Below, piece after piece: positions 63,419 through 64,000 of a stretch of DNA of 64,000 nucleotides. The DNA is taken from assembly GCF_965342175.1 (NCBI RefSeq), contig NZ_CBDRBL010000007.1, forward strand, positions 62,001-126,000, in the 5' to 3' direction. Source of the stretch: Actinacidiphila sp965342175 (lineage in GTDB: Bacteria > Actinomycetota > Actinomycetes > Streptomycetales > Streptomycetaceae). The position numbers and the translations under genes were made by a program. The notes under the pieces were generated by a model that was not told where the DNA came from, searched no databases, and saw only the letters and a program-made list of their open reading frames with translations. Every line of letters begins with the position of its first letter. Positions within the stretch are counted from its first letter, which is position 1.

Positions 63419-64000
63419 TCACGCCTTGGCCGCCACGCCGCCCTTGAGCAGCGACAACTTCACAGTTTCCGCCATGCGCAGATAACCGGCGTCACTGGGG
63501 TGCAGGTGGTCGCCGGAGTCGTAGACCGGCAGCAGCGCGCCGGGACGCTCCGGGTCCCGCAGCGCCCGATCGAAATCGATCACCTCGTCGAACACCGTGC
63601 CCGCCCGGATCGCCGCGTTCACCTGCTGCCGCACCGCCTCGGCGCGCGCGTTGTAGTTGACGTGCCCCGCGCACGGGGTCAAGGTGGCGCCCAGCACCCG
63701 CAGCCCCCGCTCGTGGGCACGCGCCACGATCTCCCGCAGCCCGGCGACGATCTCCCGCGCGCCGGTGCGCTGCGGCGGCCGCAGCACGTCGTTGATGCCC
63801 AGCTCGACGACGAGCGTACGCACGCCGGCCTGGGAGAGCGCGTCCCGGTCCAGGCGGCTCAGGCCGCTCGGATTGCCGCCGTACTCGCCGTCCCGCAGCA
63901 CCCGGTTGCCGCTGATCCCCTCATTGAGGACGCCGAGCCGCAGCGCGCGGTCGCCAGATCCGCGCAGCCGAGCTGCCAGGCGGTCCGGCCACCGGTGGTT
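63419..64000 (-). CDS. SGNH/GDSL-type hydrolase, 5' end outside the window
   Basis: At least 193 residues, cut at the window edge. The visible part begins in WPDRLAARLRGSG and contains block II NEGISGNRVLRDG, block III VELGINDVLRP and block V DSGDHLHPSDAGY, so Ser of block I lies outside the window. The enzyme hydrolyses esters, probably outside the cytoplasm in Streptomyces homologues; the substrate is unknown. It is upstream of the PLP-enzyme gene on the same strand, with a 25-nt gap. Confidence 0.85.
   Translation of the reverse strand, partial: NHRWPDRLAARLRGSGDRALRLGVLNEGISGNRVLRDGEYGGNPSGLSRLDRDALSQAGVRTLVVELGINDVLRPPQRTGAREIVAGLREIVARAHERGLRVLGATLTPCAGHVNYNARAEAVRQQVNAAIRAGTVFDEVIDFDRALRDPERPGALLPVYDSGDHLHPSDAGYLRMAETVKLSLLKGGVAAKA

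Overview
The window is high-GC actinobacterial chromosome, almost certainly Streptomyces. Codons end nearly always in G or C, GTG and TTG starts are common, and the gene content is characteristic: AdpA with a TTA codon, oligoribonuclease directly behind it, CdgA-type GGDEF-EAL, CebR, NsdA-like and DUF3618 proteins. From memory, the gene order broadly follows the S. coelicolor segment that runs from the leucine-catabolism (accD1) cluster through adpA-ornA, cebR and cdgA. No transposase, integrase, CRISPR array or rRNA was seen.

1-11.4 kb is catabolic. It holds an agmatinase, a decayed PucR regulator in front of a phosphatase-like gene, and a leucine/acyl-CoA degradation block: thioesterase and acyl-CoA dehydrogenase on the minus strand, a TetR repressor, and divergently an acyl-CoA carboxylase pair, HMG-CoA lyase and a second acyl-CoA dehydrogenase. 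Two 17-bp operators 30 bp apart lie between the divergent arms.

11.4-17.9 kb holds glmS, a membrane protein, a universal stress protein, the developmental regulator adpA, the oligoribonuclease gene and tRNA-His. 18-28.7 kb is a mixed stretch of small enzymes and regulators, including a CebR-type repressor whose palindrome is present but whose cellobiose operon is missing, and a broken SUKH-4 immunity gene.

28.7-32.8 kb is the most interesting operon: three overlapping genes for a Cas4/Dna2-like iron-sulfur nuclease, an uncharacterised 530-residue protein and a superfamily 1 (Upf1/Dna2-like) helicase. It looks like a split Dna2-type repair or defence module.

34-45.5 kb is bracketed and interrupted by three identical tRNA-Lys(CTT) genes. 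It carries two tandem secreted M6-like proteases, the c-di-GMP protein CdgA, an LLM monooxygenase, a succinate-semialdehyde dehydrogenase with an IclR regulator, and a divergent pair made of a 48-residue secreted peptide precursor (ending DLTW) and a TrmB/LuxR regulator. The regulator's reading frame ends inside the third tRNA.

45.8-59 kb holds an oxidoreductase/ROK pair, an LAATG surface protein, a MerR/carboxylesterase pair with a MerR-type promoter, a HAD phosphatase, a repetitive Gly-Val protein coupled to a class F sortase, a peroxiredoxin, a GroES-like protein, a guanidine-III riboswitch in front of an SMR (Gdx) exporter, and a bifunctional penicillin-binding protein. 59.4-62.4 kb is a TetR-SDR-SDR cassette with two tandem operators, flanked by an 85-bp direct repeat that copies the 3' end of the following PLP-enzyme gene. 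The window ends inside a GDSL-type hydrolase gene.
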